A DNA stretch of 64,000 nt, from assembly GCA_021773565.1 (NCBI GenBank), contig JAJFJZ010000002.1:1-64000 (forward strand), in the 5' to 3' direction. The stretch's first letter is position 1, and each line of letters starts with the position of its first letter. Positions 9,027 to 18,412 of this stretch are shown here, one piece after another. The notes under the pieces are model-generated. The model did no database searches. It worked only from the letters and a program-made list of their open reading frames with translations, and was not told where the DNA came from. The translations under genes were made by a program, and so were the position numbers. The DNA comes from Gammaproteobacteria bacterium (GTDB taxonomy: Bacteria > Pseudomonadota > Gammaproteobacteria > Pseudomonadales > Azotimanducaceae).

Positions 9027-9614
9027 ATGGTGCAAAAATCGCAAACTGGTAATAACGAAGTAGACGGCGTTAGTCAGACTCTGTGTCTGCGGGTTGCTGA
9101 GCTACGCAAAAAACGCGGTCTCACATTGGAACAGCTGGCATCTGCATCCGGTGTCAGCCGTTCGATGTTGAGCCAGATTGAACGTGGGCAAGCCAATCCG
9201 ACACTGGCTGTTACCTACCGGATCGCCGAAGCATTTGGTATGACTATTGGAGAGTTGATCGAGCAACCGTGGAGGTCTTCGTCAATTGAGCGGGTACATG
9301 GTGATGATCCCAACAACCTTTTTCGCTCGGACGGCGAATGTACCATACGTACCCTGTTTCCCCTGCACATGGAAAAAAACATAGAGTTTTACGAGGTGCG
9401 CCTTGCGGCTGATGCGAGTTTGACCAGTGCCCCCCATTTTGAGGGTACCAAGGAATTGCTTACAGTGGTCAGCGGAGCCGCCAGACTACAATCGGGTGAT
9501 AGCCAGTGCAGCTTGTCAGCGGGTGATTCTGCCCATTATCGAGCCGATCTTGCGCACTGCATAGCCAATTGCGGGAAGCATGAACTGGTGTGTTACCTGG
9601 TGGTTACCAGCTAA
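9027..9614 (+). CDS. XRE family transcriptional regulator with C-terminal cupin sensor
   Basis: 195 aa. The N-terminal helix-turn-helix (residues about 18-72) reads LRKKRGLTLEQLASASGVSR and then MLSQIERGQANPTLAV, a classic XRE domain. The C-terminal cupin (about 115-190) has HFEGTKELLTVVSG and the second cupin motif around DSAHYRADLAHCIANCG. Proteins of this HTH_3-cupin_2 architecture regulate amino-acid or amine catabolism. It is divergent to tdh-kbl, so threonine or glycine catabolism is the likely target, with the cupin sensing a metabolite. Its 3' end overlaps the convergent nitroreductase gene by 4 bases. Confidence 0.88.
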   Translation: MVQKSQTGNNEVDGVSQTLCLRVAELRKKRGLTLEQLASASGVSRSMLSQIERGQANPTLAVTYRIAEAFGMTIGELIEQPWRSSSIERVHGDDPNNLFRSDGECTIRTLFPLHMEKNIEFYEVRLAADASLTSAPHFEGTKELLTVVSGAARLQSGDSQCSLSAGDSAHYRADLAHCIANCGKHELVCYLVVTS

Positions 9615-10282
9615 CCCAAAAACATTACACTTTCATCCAGTGTGGCGCGTTCTGTACGTGCCTGGTTGGCAGGTACACTACTGTCCTCATAACCAAAACT
9701 TATGCCGAACAATACCTTGGTTTGCAGGGGTATATTAAAGGTTTCACGCACAAGATCCGGATGGTGTGCCATGGTTCCCTGTGCACAGGAAGCAAGCCCA
9801 TGCGCAGTCATGGAAAGCATCAGGGTCTGGGCATACATCCCCACATCCGCAGCAGATGAAGTACCAAAAACTTCATCCATGCATAAGAAAGCAACATGAG
9901 GCGCATCAAATAATTCGAAATTTCTAAAGGCAGCTCCCGCACGTCCCGACTTATCTTCCCACTCGATGTGCATGGCCTTGTATAGCACCCGTGCACACGC
10001 ACGCCTCCGCTCTCGCCACACCTCCCCCAGGCGACCACGATCCGTATAATCCGGCGTTGGACGCACCTTGTTTTGCGCGCGATTAATAAATTCAGCTTGC
10101 AAGGCGTCCCGCACCGAACCCGAAGCTACATATACCTGCCAGGGCTGGATATTGGTTCCGGAAGGCGACCATCTGGCCAGCTCGAACACACTGCGCAACA
10201 CCTCCTGTGGTACGCGTTCTGGAAGGAATCCGCGTACTGAACGGCGTTCGCGAATAGCATGTTCAAGACTGATGGCGCTCAT
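9611..10282 (-). CDS. Nitroreductase family FMN-dependent oxidoreductase
   Basis: 223 aa. FMN-binding features are clear: IRERRSVRGF at the N-terminus, WSPSGTNIQPWQVYV (about residues 39-53), and the C-terminal GISFGYEDSS region followed by a basic ARTERATL tail. It belongs to the nitroreductase family that reduces nitro compounds, quinones or related acceptors with NAD(P)H; the natural substrate is not known. A perfect 19-bp palindrome (10311-10329) lies just upstream. Confidence 0.9.
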   Translation of the reverse strand: MSAISLEHAIRERRSVRGFLPERVPQEVLRSVFELARWSPSGTNIQPWQVYVASGSVRDALQAEFINRAQNKVRPTPDYTDRGRLGEVWRERRRACARVLYKAMHIEWEDKSGRAGAAFRNFELFDAPHVAFLCMDEVFGTSSAADVGMYAQTLMLSMTAHGLASCAQGTMAHHPDLVRETFNIPLQTKVLFGISFGYEDSSVPANQARTERATLDESVMFLG

Positions 10283-10310
10283 TTTTTTCCTGTATATTGA
10301 TAAAAGCCGC

Positions 10311-10329
10311 GTACTATACCCTATAGTAC
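10311..10329. promoter_or_regulatory. Perfect palindrome upstream of the nitroreductase gene
   Basis: GTACTATA and TATAGTAC form perfect 8-base arms around CCC. It lies between the nitroreductase gene (minus) and the membrane-protein gene (plus). It may be an operator, since the core ACTATAC also appears inverted in the tdh/regulator intergenic region, or a pair of back-to-back -10 hexamers (TATAGT on each strand), or both. Confidence 0.5.
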
Positions 10330-10355
10330 AATTTCAGGAATAGCGTCATTAACAA

Positions 10356-10793
10356 TTGGATGAAATCACATTGAGAATTATCAAAATCCTGGGACGCTGG
10401 TTGCTCGTCATACTATCGGCTGCAACCATCGCACTTATAGTCATACAGGGTACGCGATGGGGCGTTAATCTCGCCGATACCATGTGTTCGGATAACAATA
10501 TGATAGGGGGTGCGTGCGTTGAAGGCTGGCACACCCGCCTGGTGGAAGTAGCAATATATTTTGGTGTAATACTCTGCACACTCGGTTTGACGATAATTCC
10601 ATCTGCGCTTGCGCCCGCGCTCGAGCGGGCAGTTGCTGTCATTGGTAGCCTGGGCTGCCTTGCGGGCCTGGTTTGGTTTTACTCAATAACCAGCTGGCCG
10701 GAACTTTTTTTGCCCATGATAATTTCGGGACTGAGCGCAATCGCCGGTCTATGGTGGGTTTGGTCAAAGGAGAATACAAATGCAGTCGGGTAA
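10356..10793 (+). CDS. Small integral membrane protein of unknown function
   Basis: 145 aa if the TTG at 10356 is used; a TTG at 10371, with GGATGA upstream, is an alternative. There are four hydrophobic segments (about residues 14-32, 64-84, 88-107 and 113-134) and a short loop with two cysteines (MCSDNNMIGGACVEGWH) after the first helix that could form a disulfide outside the membrane. I do not recognise the family. The 3' end overlaps the next gene, an exported protein, by 14 bases, so the three genes 10356-12622 form one operon. Confidence 0.6.
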   Translation: MDEITLRIIKILGRWLLVILSAATIALIVIQGTRWGVNLADTMCSDNNMIGGACVEGWHTRLVEVAIYFGVILCTLGLTIIPSALAPALERAVAVIGSLGCLAGLVWFYSITSWPELFLPMIISGLSAIAGLWWVWSKENTNAVG

Positions 10794-11646
10794 AATTACC
10801 ATCCCAATTCTGGGCTTGATGTTTTTAACAGTATCTGTTCTGGCAGAGGATATTCCACGCACATCACAAGGCAAACCCGACTTTAATGGCGTATGGCAGG
10901 TACTCAACAGCGCCAACTACAATCTTCTGGCCCATTCGGCAAAAGCAGCAATGGCAATGCAACCGGGGCCTTTTGGAGAGGTACCAGCAAAAGAGGTCGT
11001 GGCTTTGGGTGCGGTTGGAGCAGTACCGGCTGGAATGGGTGTCGTGGAAAACAACCATATTCCCTATCTGCCCGAAAGCCTGTTAAAGCAAAAGGAAAAC
11101 AAGGCCAACTGGTTGGAACTGGACCCGGAAATAAAATGCTATTTGCCCGGCGTTCCGCGCGCGACTTACCTTCCCCACCCATTCCAGATTTTGCAAAGTG
11201 GACCCTCGATATTTATCGCCTACGAGTTTGCAGGCGCGACACGCAACCTGCTGTTCGAGGATCCAGGAGAGGCGCCGGTGGATTCATGGATGGGACAGTC
11301 GACCGCCACATGGGACGGAGATACGCTGGTAGTTGTGGTCACCGGGCAAAATGATCAAACCTGGTTTGACCGCAGTGGAAATTTTCACAGTGAGGCATTG
11401 GTAGTTACCGAGCGGTATACGCTATTAAACGCACACGTGATGGAATACGAGGCAAAAATAGAAGACCCGAAAACTTTTTCTGAACCCTGGGTAATTAAAA
11501 TGCCCGTCTACCGACGGGTGGGCGCTGATGCACGGCTGCAACAGTTTAAATGCGTCGAATTTGTTGAAGAACTTTTATATGGGCACCTGCGCAAGGAGCC
11601 AGTAAATGAAGTACCGGAAAATGAGGAGCCAAAAGATCATGAGTAA
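10780..11646 (+). CDS. Exported protein with GDTLVV motif, first of a paralogous pair
   Basis: 288 aa. A signal peptide (residues 1-22, cleavage after VLA) precedes TSQGKPDFNGVWQVL. The core carries STATWDGDTLVVVVTGQN followed by WFDRSGNFHSEALVVTERY, a motif block shared with the next gene and with many exported proteins of marine proteobacteria and Acidobacteria that have no assigned function. AAAGGAG lies eight bases before the ATG. A beta-rich, lipocalin-like ligand-binding fold would fit the pattern but is not demonstrated. Confidence 0.7.
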   Translation: MQSGKITIPILGLMFLTVSVLAEDIPRTSQGKPDFNGVWQVLNSANYNLLAHSAKAAMAMQPGPFGEVPAKEVVALGAVGAVPAGMGVVENNHIPYLPESLLKQKENKANWLELDPEIKCYLPGVPRATYLPHPFQILQSGPSIFIAYEFAGATRNLLFEDPGEAPVDSWMGQSTATWDGDTLVVVVTGQNDQTWFDRSGNFHSEALVVTERYTLLNAHVMEYEAKIEDPKTFSEPWVIKMPVYRRVGADARLQQFKCVEFVEELLYGHLRKEPVNEVPENEEPKDHE

Positions 11647-12622
11647 GGCAATGAAGACTTCCCTGATAACTTTTTGCACCACTATTGTGTTTATGGCTTG
11701 CTCTGCAATTGCTGAAGAAAAGTGGCAGGTACCAAAAACCGACTTTGGCGATCCCGATCTGCAGGGCTTATGGACCAATGCAACTATTACGGCGCTCGAG
11801 CGACCAAAACAATTTGATGCTTTGGTATTGTCTGATACACAAGCTAAAGAATGGGAAACTTCAACCGGAGAGTTTTTTGCTTCCATTGATGAAGTTCCGG
11901 AAGACGGGCTGGAATCCGGGGGTGATGTTGGCGGTTACAACTCGTTCTGGATGGATCCGGGTACCCGTGCACTGCGGGTTAACGGGGAAATCAGAAGCAG
12001 CATTCTTACCTCGCCTGAAAATGGCAAATTACCTTTTCGGCTGGGCGCCCGCATGAAACTCGGCCAGTTCTTTTTGCGCGTTCAAGGTGCATTTGACGGG
12101 CCCGAACAACGCCCATTGGGAGAAAGATGCATAGTCGGTTTTGGCTCTACGGGCGGTCCCCCGATGTTGCCTGTGCTGTACAACAATCACTACCAGATCG
12201 CCCAATCCCCCGGGCATGTACTTATTCATGTGGAAATGAACCACGATGCCAGAATTATACGACTGGACACCGAACATCTACCCGATGATGTGCGACCCTG
12301 GTTAGGCGATTCAATCGGTCACTGGGAAGGCGATACCCTGGTCGTGGAAACCACCAATTTTCACCCGGGCCAGAGTTTTCGCGCCGCAATCAAACATCAG
12401 TTTTATCTTACCAAAGACGCCATTGTCACCGAGCGCTTTCAACGCATCAGTATGAATGAAATTAACTACAGCTTTCAGGTAGAGGATCCAGGTGCCTATA
12501 CCTCTACCTGGGTGGGCGAGCTAACCATGCGTAAAACCAAAGGACCCTTGTACGAATATGCCTGCCATGAAGCTAATTACGCAATGCGCGGAATACTGGC
12601 GGGTGCAAGGATGGAAAACTAA
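11639..12622 (+). CDS. Exported protein with GDTLVV and ACHEANYAM motifs, second of the pair
   Basis: 327 aa from the ATG at 11639, which overlaps the preceding stop by 8 bases and has GAGGAG ten bases upstream; in-frame starts at 11606 and 11621 lie inside the neighbour. The signal peptide is cleaved probably after AIA. Conserved blocks are FGDPDLQGLWTN, ERCIVGFGSTGGPP (here GERC), VLYNNHYQIAQSPG, HWEGDTLVVETTNF, TERFQRISMNEINY and YEYACHEANYAM near the C-terminus. This is the fuller version of the family whose shorter relative lies just upstream. Function unknown; probably periplasmic. Confidence 0.72.
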   Translation: MSKAMKTSLITFCTTIVFMACSAIAEEKWQVPKTDFGDPDLQGLWTNATITALERPKQFDALVLSDTQAKEWETSTGEFFASIDEVPEDGLESGGDVGGYNSFWMDPGTRALRVNGEIRSSILTSPENGKLPFRLGARMKLGQFFLRVQGAFDGPEQRPLGERCIVGFGSTGGPPMLPVLYNNHYQIAQSPGHVLIHVEMNHDARIIRLDTEHLPDDVRPWLGDSIGHWEGDTLVVETTNFHPGQSFRAAIKHQFYLTKDAIVTERFQRISMNEINYSFQVEDPGAYTSTWVGELTMRKTKGPLYEYACHEANYAMRGILAGARMEN

Positions 12623-14112
12623 TTGAAGTTGTCTCCATCCAGGGGATAGATAGGACGCCGTACGTTTTTAAATTCTATCTGGGAATAATCCGAGGTGCAG
12701 ACCCCGCATCCAGCGCATTCCACTACTTCAGCAACAAGATCACGAAAACCAACGCGGTAGTGAATACGACTTTTTAACATCAAAAACCTTCGTTGTTGTG
12801 GGACGATACCCAGCGAGGTAAATACCCCGGGATCGTAGGGCTCTACATGCCTTGATATTACAACGATATCTACCTCCCCTACGCTGAACACCACGCTTAG
12901 GCCCATGCTCATGACCAGGCCCCGGGACATTGCTACCGTTGTAGTAAAGCGGCCATCGGATATCAGTTTAACCCGGCCACTCAGTTGCAAGGGCTGGCTC
13001 TGTTTTTCAAGCGCTGGCATTGCAAGCTTTGCACCCAGGCTCACCGATACCTCGTTACCTACACCCGCATCTGCAATTGTTTGTGCAGCCGCCGGATCGT
13101 AAATAGCAAAAACTGCCACGTCCTTTAAGTCCTGGCGTAGTACCTCTGCCAGAACGTCCGTGGTATCCATGGTGCCCCCGGAAGCAGTGTTGTCGTAGTG
13201 GTCCAGAATAAGGACCGGAGCACCGGGGTTTGCTTCTCCGGCAAGCTTTGCCCGTGTAACAGAATCAACCAAAGGCTCAGGCGTATAGACGAAAGTTTCC
13301 CGAACATTCCATGCAGCTTCCAATAACTCGTCGCGCAGGCGATTTGCCAATGCAGCATCACCATCTACAACTACCACAACCGAAAGTCCGGCATTGACTA
13401 TGTCAGCATGCGGAAATCCGGTAAATAAACTCACTGCCAGAGCATCGGATTTTTCCAATTCCATTGCGCGCGCCTGCAACTCCCTGTTGGGTGAATCATC
13501 AGTGCCCTGACGCATCACATGCGGCAACATGGGTACATTTCCCCATGCCATAAGCGGATTAATTTCACCCGCAATACTTCGTAAGAGTAATTCCCCTGCC
13601 CGCTCAGCGGTGGTATCCATATCAACATGCGGATAGGTGTGATAACCACACACCACCGTAGCCAGCGTTACCATGTCCGGATAAATATTTGCATGCATGT
13701 CCAGACATACCGCAACGGGTACATCGGGCGCAATTTTTCTTATGCGGCGCAAAAGCTCACCTTCCCCGTCCTCAAAACTCTGCGTCACCATGGCACCATG
13801 CAAATCCAGCATAATCGCATCACATCCCGCGCTTATGGCCGTGAGGATTTTTTCGCTTATATACTCATAGGCATCATCAAACACAGGACCACTGGGCGCT
13901 GCACCCCCGGCAACTGCCAGTACAATCTCATGATTTTCGGCTTCACAAACCTTTATATAACCACCCAGGCAACTCGCAGTATCGCGGTAAATATCCAGCG
14001 CCTTTTCACCTTCAGGAGGCAAACCCGATGCGCCTGAAAACCGCGCAAGATCCGTTGGTACTGTCGAATAAGTGTTGGTTTCGTGGCTAAGTTCTGCCAG
14101 TACAATTTTCAA
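12619..14112 (-). CDS. M81 family metallopeptidase (MlrC-like)
   Basis: 497 aa; the start codon is TTG (14112). M81 features are the N-terminal AELSHETNTYS, the metal-region DAIMLDLHGAMVTQ and VCLDMHANIYPDM, and the C-terminal domain beginning near PVLILDHYDNTASGGTMDTT. MlrC opens linearised microcystin peptides, and relatives act on cyclic or modified peptides and related amides; the substrate here is unknown. It faces the exported-protein operon convergently with a 4-base overlap and is the last gene of the minus run starting with the enoyl-CoA hydratase. Confidence 0.88.
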   Translation of the reverse strand: MKIVLAELSHETNTYSTVPTDLARFSGASGLPPEGEKALDIYRDTASCLGGYIKVCEAENHEIVLAVAGGAAPSGPVFDDAYEYISEKILTAISAGCDAIMLDLHGAMVTQSFEDGEGELLRRIRKIAPDVPVAVCLDMHANIYPDMVTLATVVCGYHTYPHVDMDTTAERAGELLLRSIAGEINPLMAWGNVPMLPHVMRQGTDDSPNRELQARAMELEKSDALAVSLFTGFPHADIVNAGLSVVVVVDGDAALANRLRDELLEAAWNVRETFVYTPEPLVDSVTRAKLAGEANPGAPVLILDHYDNTASGGTMDTTDVLAEVLRQDLKDVAVFAIYDPAAAQTIADAGVGNEVSVSLGAKLAMPALEKQSQPLQLSGRVKLISDGRFTTTVAMSRGLVMSMGLSVVFSVGEVDIVVISRHVEPYDPGVFTSLGIVPQQRRFLMLKSRIHYRVGFRDLVAEVVECAGCGVCTSDYSQIEFKNVRRPIYPLDGDNFN

Positions 14113-14138
14113 TCTATTTCTCTCAAATCACCTGGGGA

Positions 14139-14792
14139 TCATGCAATATAGGCCAGTGAAATGGCCAGGGCAAACTGGGCGCCATAGTACAGAGGCAAGC
14201 CCAACAAGGGATTAACGAAGGATCTGCTTACAAAGCGTTGCCTGACAACCAATAGATCGGAAAGGAAAAAGCCGAGGGCACCACCCACAATCAGTGCCCG
14301 GGCTACCATCGGAACCTGGTCATTGAATGCGAGTGCACAGGCTGCAAATACCATACTGGAGATTGCCAGAACGTACAGTACAACGGGAAAACGCATCTCC
14401 CCCAGATAAGGACTTAACCACCGCATCACTGCCACGATGCCCACCAGCAAAAAAATTACTACAACGATAAGCATATTGGCAAATATCGCCAAACCAGCGA
14501 ATGCCGCGATGTAAAAAAGATGCCCGCACAGGAAACTGGCCAGCCCGGCGGAAAACGTCATTTTTTTTTCGGGGATAAGTAAAACATCTCCCAGAAAACA
14601 ACAAAAAAAGCCCGCCAACATCAATAGTTCAAAATTACCCCAGCTTTGGGCATTGAGCATGCCGCATAGAACAAAGGCAGCAGAAAGTGCAGGTTTACAT
14701 AGCCACACACCGGTTCGGGAGCCGCTTTTTCTGCTGATCAATAACAGTACCAGCAGTAGGGGTGACGCAAGGTAGACTGCCATCAGCGTCAT
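14139..14792 (-). CDS. YhhN/TMEM86 family membrane protein (putative lysoplasmalogenase)
   Basis: 217 aa from the ATG at 14792 (AGGA upstream); an in-frame ATG at 14891 would run 70 bases into the enoyl-CoA hydratase gene. It is strongly hydrophobic with seven to eight transmembrane helices. GFFCCFLGDVLLIP and ALGFFLSDLLVV carry the two conserved intramembrane aspartates (GD and SD) of the YhhN family. Animal homologues hydrolyse the vinyl ether of lysoplasmalogens; bacterial members may act on related ether lipids. The activity is inferred from family only. Confidence 0.82.
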   Translation of the reverse strand: MTLMAVYLASPLLLVLLLISRKSGSRTGVWLCKPALSAAFVLCGMLNAQSWGNFELLMLAGFFCCFLGDVLLIPEKKMTFSAGLASFLCGHLFYIAAFAGLAIFANMLIVVVIFLLVGIVAVMRWLSPYLGEMRFPVVLYVLAISSMVFAACALAFNDQVPMVARALIVGGALGFFLSDLLVVRQRFVSRSFVNPLLGLPLYYGAQFALAISLAYIA

Positions 14793-14817
14793 CGCCTGGT
14801 TCCTGGATGGCCGCAGT

Positions 14818-15636
14818 TTATCGTCCGGTAAATTTCGGTTTTCTGCGCTCCAGAAATGATTGCACGCCCTCTTCGAAGTCTTCGCTGGCAAACATACCGC
14901 TCAGGTGCATCATCAGTTGGTCAACCGAAGTATCGTAAGACTGTTCCAGTCCCATTCGCATCATTCGTTTGGTTGTCTGTACAGCCAGTGGTGCATTGTC
15001 TGCTATGTCACGCGCCCATTCCATGGCAGTGTCCATCAACTGATCATCCGGTACAACGGTGTTTACCAAACCAATTTCCAAACACTCCGGTGCCAGCACC
15101 ACGCGACCCCGATAGTATAGTTCCGAGGCCTTTGCCCAGCCTATCAGCCTCGGCAATAACCAGGTTCCACCACTCTCGGGTACGACAGCACGTTTTGCCG
15201 TTACTGCTGCCATCTTGGATGATTCCGCCGCAATTCGGATATCACACAACAGGGCAATATCCATCCCATAACCCGCAGCGGCGCCATTAAGTGCACACAC
15301 TATGGGTGTATCAATATTCCACATTACGGTAATTGGCGCATCTCGCAGGTTAAAAAGTTGCCTGGGACGATTACTGCCCTTTTTGGATTTGCTACCTATG
15401 CCGCCCTGGCTCACATCTACCAGATCCAGTCCGGCGCAAAAACCCTTACCAGCACCCGTCAGGATAATACACCGCACGTCAGGGTCCTGATCGGCTTCGA
15501 CAATTTTGTCTGAAAGCTCCTGTAGCATTTCCCTGCTAATGGCATTCAGGCGATCCGGCCGGTTTAGCGTAATAACGACTATATTGTCGCTCTGATCAAT
15601 CAGCAGCTCACCTGTTGTAGACGCACTAATAGCCAT
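14818..15636 (-). CDS. Enoyl-CoA hydratase/isomerase family protein
   Basis: 272 aa crotonase fold: VVITLNRPDRLNAISREM at the N-terminus, the first oxyanion-hole loop GAGKGFCAGLDL and the second ALNGAAAGYGMDIALLCD. In hydratases the position after GYG/GGG is usually Glu; here it is Met-Asp, which leaves the exact reaction open (hydratase, isomerase or other crotonase). GGTWLLPRLIGWAKA closely resembles the same segment in the enoyl-CoA hydratase at 54601-55410, so the two are related. It lies upstream of the YhhN and M81 genes on one strand. Confidence 0.88.
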   Translation of the reverse strand: MAISASTTGELLIDQSDNIVVITLNRPDRLNAISREMLQELSDKIVEADQDPDVRCIILTGAGKGFCAGLDLVDVSQGGIGSKSKKGSNRPRQLFNLRDAPITVMWNIDTPIVCALNGAAAGYGMDIALLCDIRIAAESSKMAAVTAKRAVVPESGGTWLLPRLIGWAKASELYYRGRVVLAPECLEIGLVNTVVPDDQLMDTAMEWARDIADNAPLAVQTTKRMMRMGLEQSYDTSVDQLMMHLSGMFASEDFEEGVQSFLERRKPKFTGR

Positions 15637-15737
15637 TTCTTTCCCCTTGCGGACTGGTTAACACAATTGTCCAATTACCATAAACGCTGTCGCCCCGCTT
15701 TTGAAGGTCCACCGAACAAAAAATGGAGTAAACCGGC

Positions 15738-17138
15738 CTAACATTCAATAATGTTGACAGGAACCTCCACGACGTTTATTGCCAAACCGCCTCTGGCCGT
15801 TTCCTTATATTTGTCCTGCATGTCCCGGCCGGTATCACGCATGGTTTTGATCACCTTGTCCAGAGAAACGAAGTGTGAGCCATCTCCCCTCAAGGCCATG
15901 CGCGCCGCACTGATAGCCTTTATAGCACCCATTGCATTGCGTTCTATACAGGGCACCTGAACAAGCCCACCAATCGGATCACAGGTTAAACCCAGGTTGT
16001 GTTCCATCGCTATCTCGGCTGCATTCTCTACCTGTTGCGGGCTTCCACCCAGAACCTCGGCGAGCGCTCCGGCAGCCATAGAACAGGCCGATCCCACTTC
16101 ACCCTGGCAACCAACTTCAGCCCCGCTTATGGACGCATTCTCTTTATACAATATTCCAATCGCCGCTGCTGTCAGTAAAAACCGGATCACACCCGAGTCT
16201 TCAGCGCCCGGCACAAAATGCACGTAATAATGCATGACCGCGGGGATGATACCTGCTGCGCCATTGGTGGGTGCGGTAACGACGCGCCCCCCGGAGGCAT
16301 TTTCCTCATTTACCGCCAGCGCATACAGGGTTACCCAATCCAGTACAGTGAGCGGATCCGCCAGGTCTGATTGCGGCTTTTGCAAAAGTTTTTTATACAA
16401 CTCTGCCGCTCGACGCTTTACTTTTAATCCACCTGGCAAAATTCCTTCTACTTCACAACCTCTTTGTACACACGCTTGCATCACTTCCCAAAGCGCAAGC
16501 AGATCTGTACGAATTTCATCTTCTTCACGCCACGACAGTTCATTTTTGAGCATCAGTTCAGAAATACTGAAACCTGTAGATTCACAGAGCGCTAACAACT
16601 CTGTACCAGTAGTAAACGGATATTTGCAGGGGCGGACATTATCAATTACCGGGTCGCTTTCAGATACCGGTTCTTCCACAACAAATCCACCACCAACAGA
16701 GTAAAAGGTTTTACATAGTAGTACGCTCCCTTCTCCATTAAAGGCAGTAAACAACATGCCATTGGGATGCAAAGGCAGGGCATTGCGGCTATCCAGTACA
16801 AGATCTGTATTCTCATCAAAACTGATCGACTTGAGCCCAGCCAGCATCAGGCGTTTGTGCTCACGAACTGCATTTACCCGTTGCGCCATGCAGGAAACAT
16901 CAATCTGTTCCGGAGTTTCTCCTTCCAGCCCCAGGATTACCGCGCGAGGCGTTCCATGACCAAGGCCCGTTGCACCGAGAGACCCGTACATTTCAGCTTT
17001 AACCCGTGTCACTGACTTAAACGCATCTGCCACTTGCAACTCCCTGGCAAATATTCCAGCCGCATGCATAGGTCCGACGGTATGAGAACTGGAAGGGCCG
17101 ATACCAATCTTTAACAGATCAAAAACACTGATGGTCAT
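15738..17138 (-). CDS. sdaA: L-serine ammonia-lyase, iron-sulfur type, single chain
   Basis: 466 aa, typical of the fused alpha/beta enzyme. The N-terminal beta domain begins [20 protein letters not shown]. The catalytic alpha domain has [13 protein letters not shown] (about residue 288), the Fe-S cysteines in [11 protein letters not shown] and [18 protein letters not shown]. It deaminates L-serine to pyruvate and ammonia with a [4Fe-4S] cluster, and is therefore oxygen-sensitive. It overlaps the preceding lipoprotein gene by 4 bases (ATGA). Together with tdh-kbl it indicates active use of threonine, glycine and serine as carbon sources. Confidence 0.95.
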   Translation of the reverse strand: MTISVFDLLKIGIGPSSSHTVGPMHAAGIFARELQVADAFKSVTRVKAEMYGSLGATGLGHGTPRAVILGLEGETPEQIDVSCMAQRVNAVREHKRLMLAGLKSISFDENTDLVLDSRNALPLHPNGMLFTAFNGEGSVLLCKTFYSVGGGFVVEEPVSESDPVIDNVRPCKYPFTTGTELLALCESTGFSISELMLKNELSWREEDEIRTDLLALWEVMQACVQRGCEVEGILPGGLKVKRRAAELYKKLLQKPQSDLADPLTVLDWVTLYALAVNEENASGGRVVTAPTNGAAGIIPAVMHYYVHFVPGAEDSGVIRFLLTAAAIGILYKENASISGAEVGCQGEVGSACSMAAGALAEVLGGSPQQVENAAEIAMEHNLGLTCDPIGGLVQVPCIERNAMGAIKAISAARMALRGDGSHFVSLDKVIKTMRDTGRDMQDKYKETARGGLAINVVEVPVNIIEC

Positions 17139-18412
17139 AGGTGGCTTCGGCCTGTGGAAAGCGCTGCGGCAAAGACTTGCTTGTGGGTGGAGTCTGTCCA
17201 GGCGAAGAAAAGCTGTCCGTCAAAACCAATCATCTGTGGAAAGCCGGCACTTCGGCTGTTTTCAAGACGTATTATTTCGGTCGCAGTCAATGCATCTGAT
17301 ACTTGATGATCCCGATCAACATAGGTGATCATCAATCTCGCCTGTTCTTCCCCGGGCGGTACTTCCAGCCAGCTTACGGCAGCCTGTCCTTCGCTAATCA
17401 ACACAACGTCTACCCTGCCCTGTGTGCCTGTTGAAGCAATTTCTACAGGCTTAAAAAAGTCGAGACCGCCATTATCCGACCAGGCAAGGTTTACCCTTGC
17501 GCGATCCTGTGCACGCGTAAACCAGGCCACAACAACCCGATTACCGAGCGAGTCCAGAGTGGGCCCGTTTACCGGGCAGCCCTCAATCACCCAGTTGTCC
17601 GGCGCTATCTGGAAAGGCGCACTCCAAGCAGATTTTGTTAGGTGGGCAGCTGATATATCCCGAACTTCATCCTCGCTTCTGTCACGGTACACCACCATGG
17701 GGCCATGTTTTGTTGGTGCGACATCAGTCCCACAACAATCACAGGTAAAACTGTCTACCTGCAATGGCCGTTCAATAAACCCTTCAGGTAGAATCCGCGC
17801 AGAGCGCAGGGTCATCCCACGCTCCGGCTTCGGCACATTTTGCAGCAGCGTATTGCGACCATCGAGCCAAACCGCTGCAGCTTCGCCTTCATCGGAGTAC
17901 AGGGATACAAAACCGTGTTCGGATGCAGTGCCATCGGAATGAATTTTACGGGATGGCTGCCAGGTAATACCCGCATCAACGGAAAGGGCAACGAAAACAT
18001 CGTAGGCATAATGTTGATCCGCACTTTGCACCAGCCAGTGTGCTGCCCATAATTCTCCGTTTATAGGCACGACTGAGGGAAAGTCCGCCCAGTTGTTAAA
18101 CCAGTTATCGCCGGAAGCTACCAGGGATTCCGGCGACCACGCAGAACCATCCCAGGAGGAAAAATACAAACCGCTCACGTCCCCGGAACGACGCACCCAA
18201 CTCATTACCGGACCACTCGCGCCCACGCTTAGATGGGGCGTGGAACTATTTTTACCCGATGAAAAGTCCAGAATATTCAGTTTGTTTGGTGCCGATTCAG
18301 TTTGAGCACTTCCACCATCCGTATCAGTACACGACCCCAGCAGGATGAGGCAAAGGGAAAAGACTAATAGCGGGTAGTGAAACCTAGTGGGCGTGCGCCG
18401 AATCCGGAACAA
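17135..18412 (-). CDS. Exported lipoprotein with sialidase-like beta-propeller repeats
   Basis: About 425 aa if translation starts at TTG 18412, which leaves a compact lipoprotein signal; an ATG at 18466 would overlap the cation-transporter gene by 83 bases. The lipobox is LILLGSC. The mature part has Asp-box-type repeats, [11 protein letters not shown] being an exact SxDxGxTW motif and [12 protein letters not shown] a second, as in sialidase/BNR propellers. A CDCCG cluster in the middle could bind metal or form disulfides. No catalytic set for a sialidase is evident, so a binding role is as likely as hydrolysis. The gene ends within the sdaA start. Confidence 0.68.
   Translation of the reverse strand: MFRIRRTPTRFHYPLLVFSLCLILLGSCTDTDGGSAQTESAPNKLNILDFSSGKNSSTPHLSVGASGPVMSWVRRSGDVSGLYFSSWDGSAWSPESLVASGDNWFNNWADFPSVVPINGELWAAHWLVQSADQHYAYDVFVALSVDAGITWQPSRKIHSDGTASEHGFVSLYSDEGEAAAVWLDGRNTLLQNVPKPERGMTLRSARILPEGFIERPLQVDSFTCDCCGTDVAPTKHGPMVVYRDRSEDEVRDISAAHLTKSAWSAPFQIAPDNWVIEGCPVNGPTLDSLGNRVVVAWFTRAQDRARVNLAWSDNGGLDFFKPVEIASTGTQGRVDVVLISEGQAAVSWLEVPPGEEQARLMITYVDRDHQVSDALTATEIIRLENSRSAGFPQMIGFDGQLFFAWTDSTHKQVFAAALSTGRSHL

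Noticed and set aside
17325-17942. 205-residue plus-strand frame inside the lipoprotein gene
   Set aside because: Shadow of the propeller lipoprotein; no ribosome site or recognisable motif.
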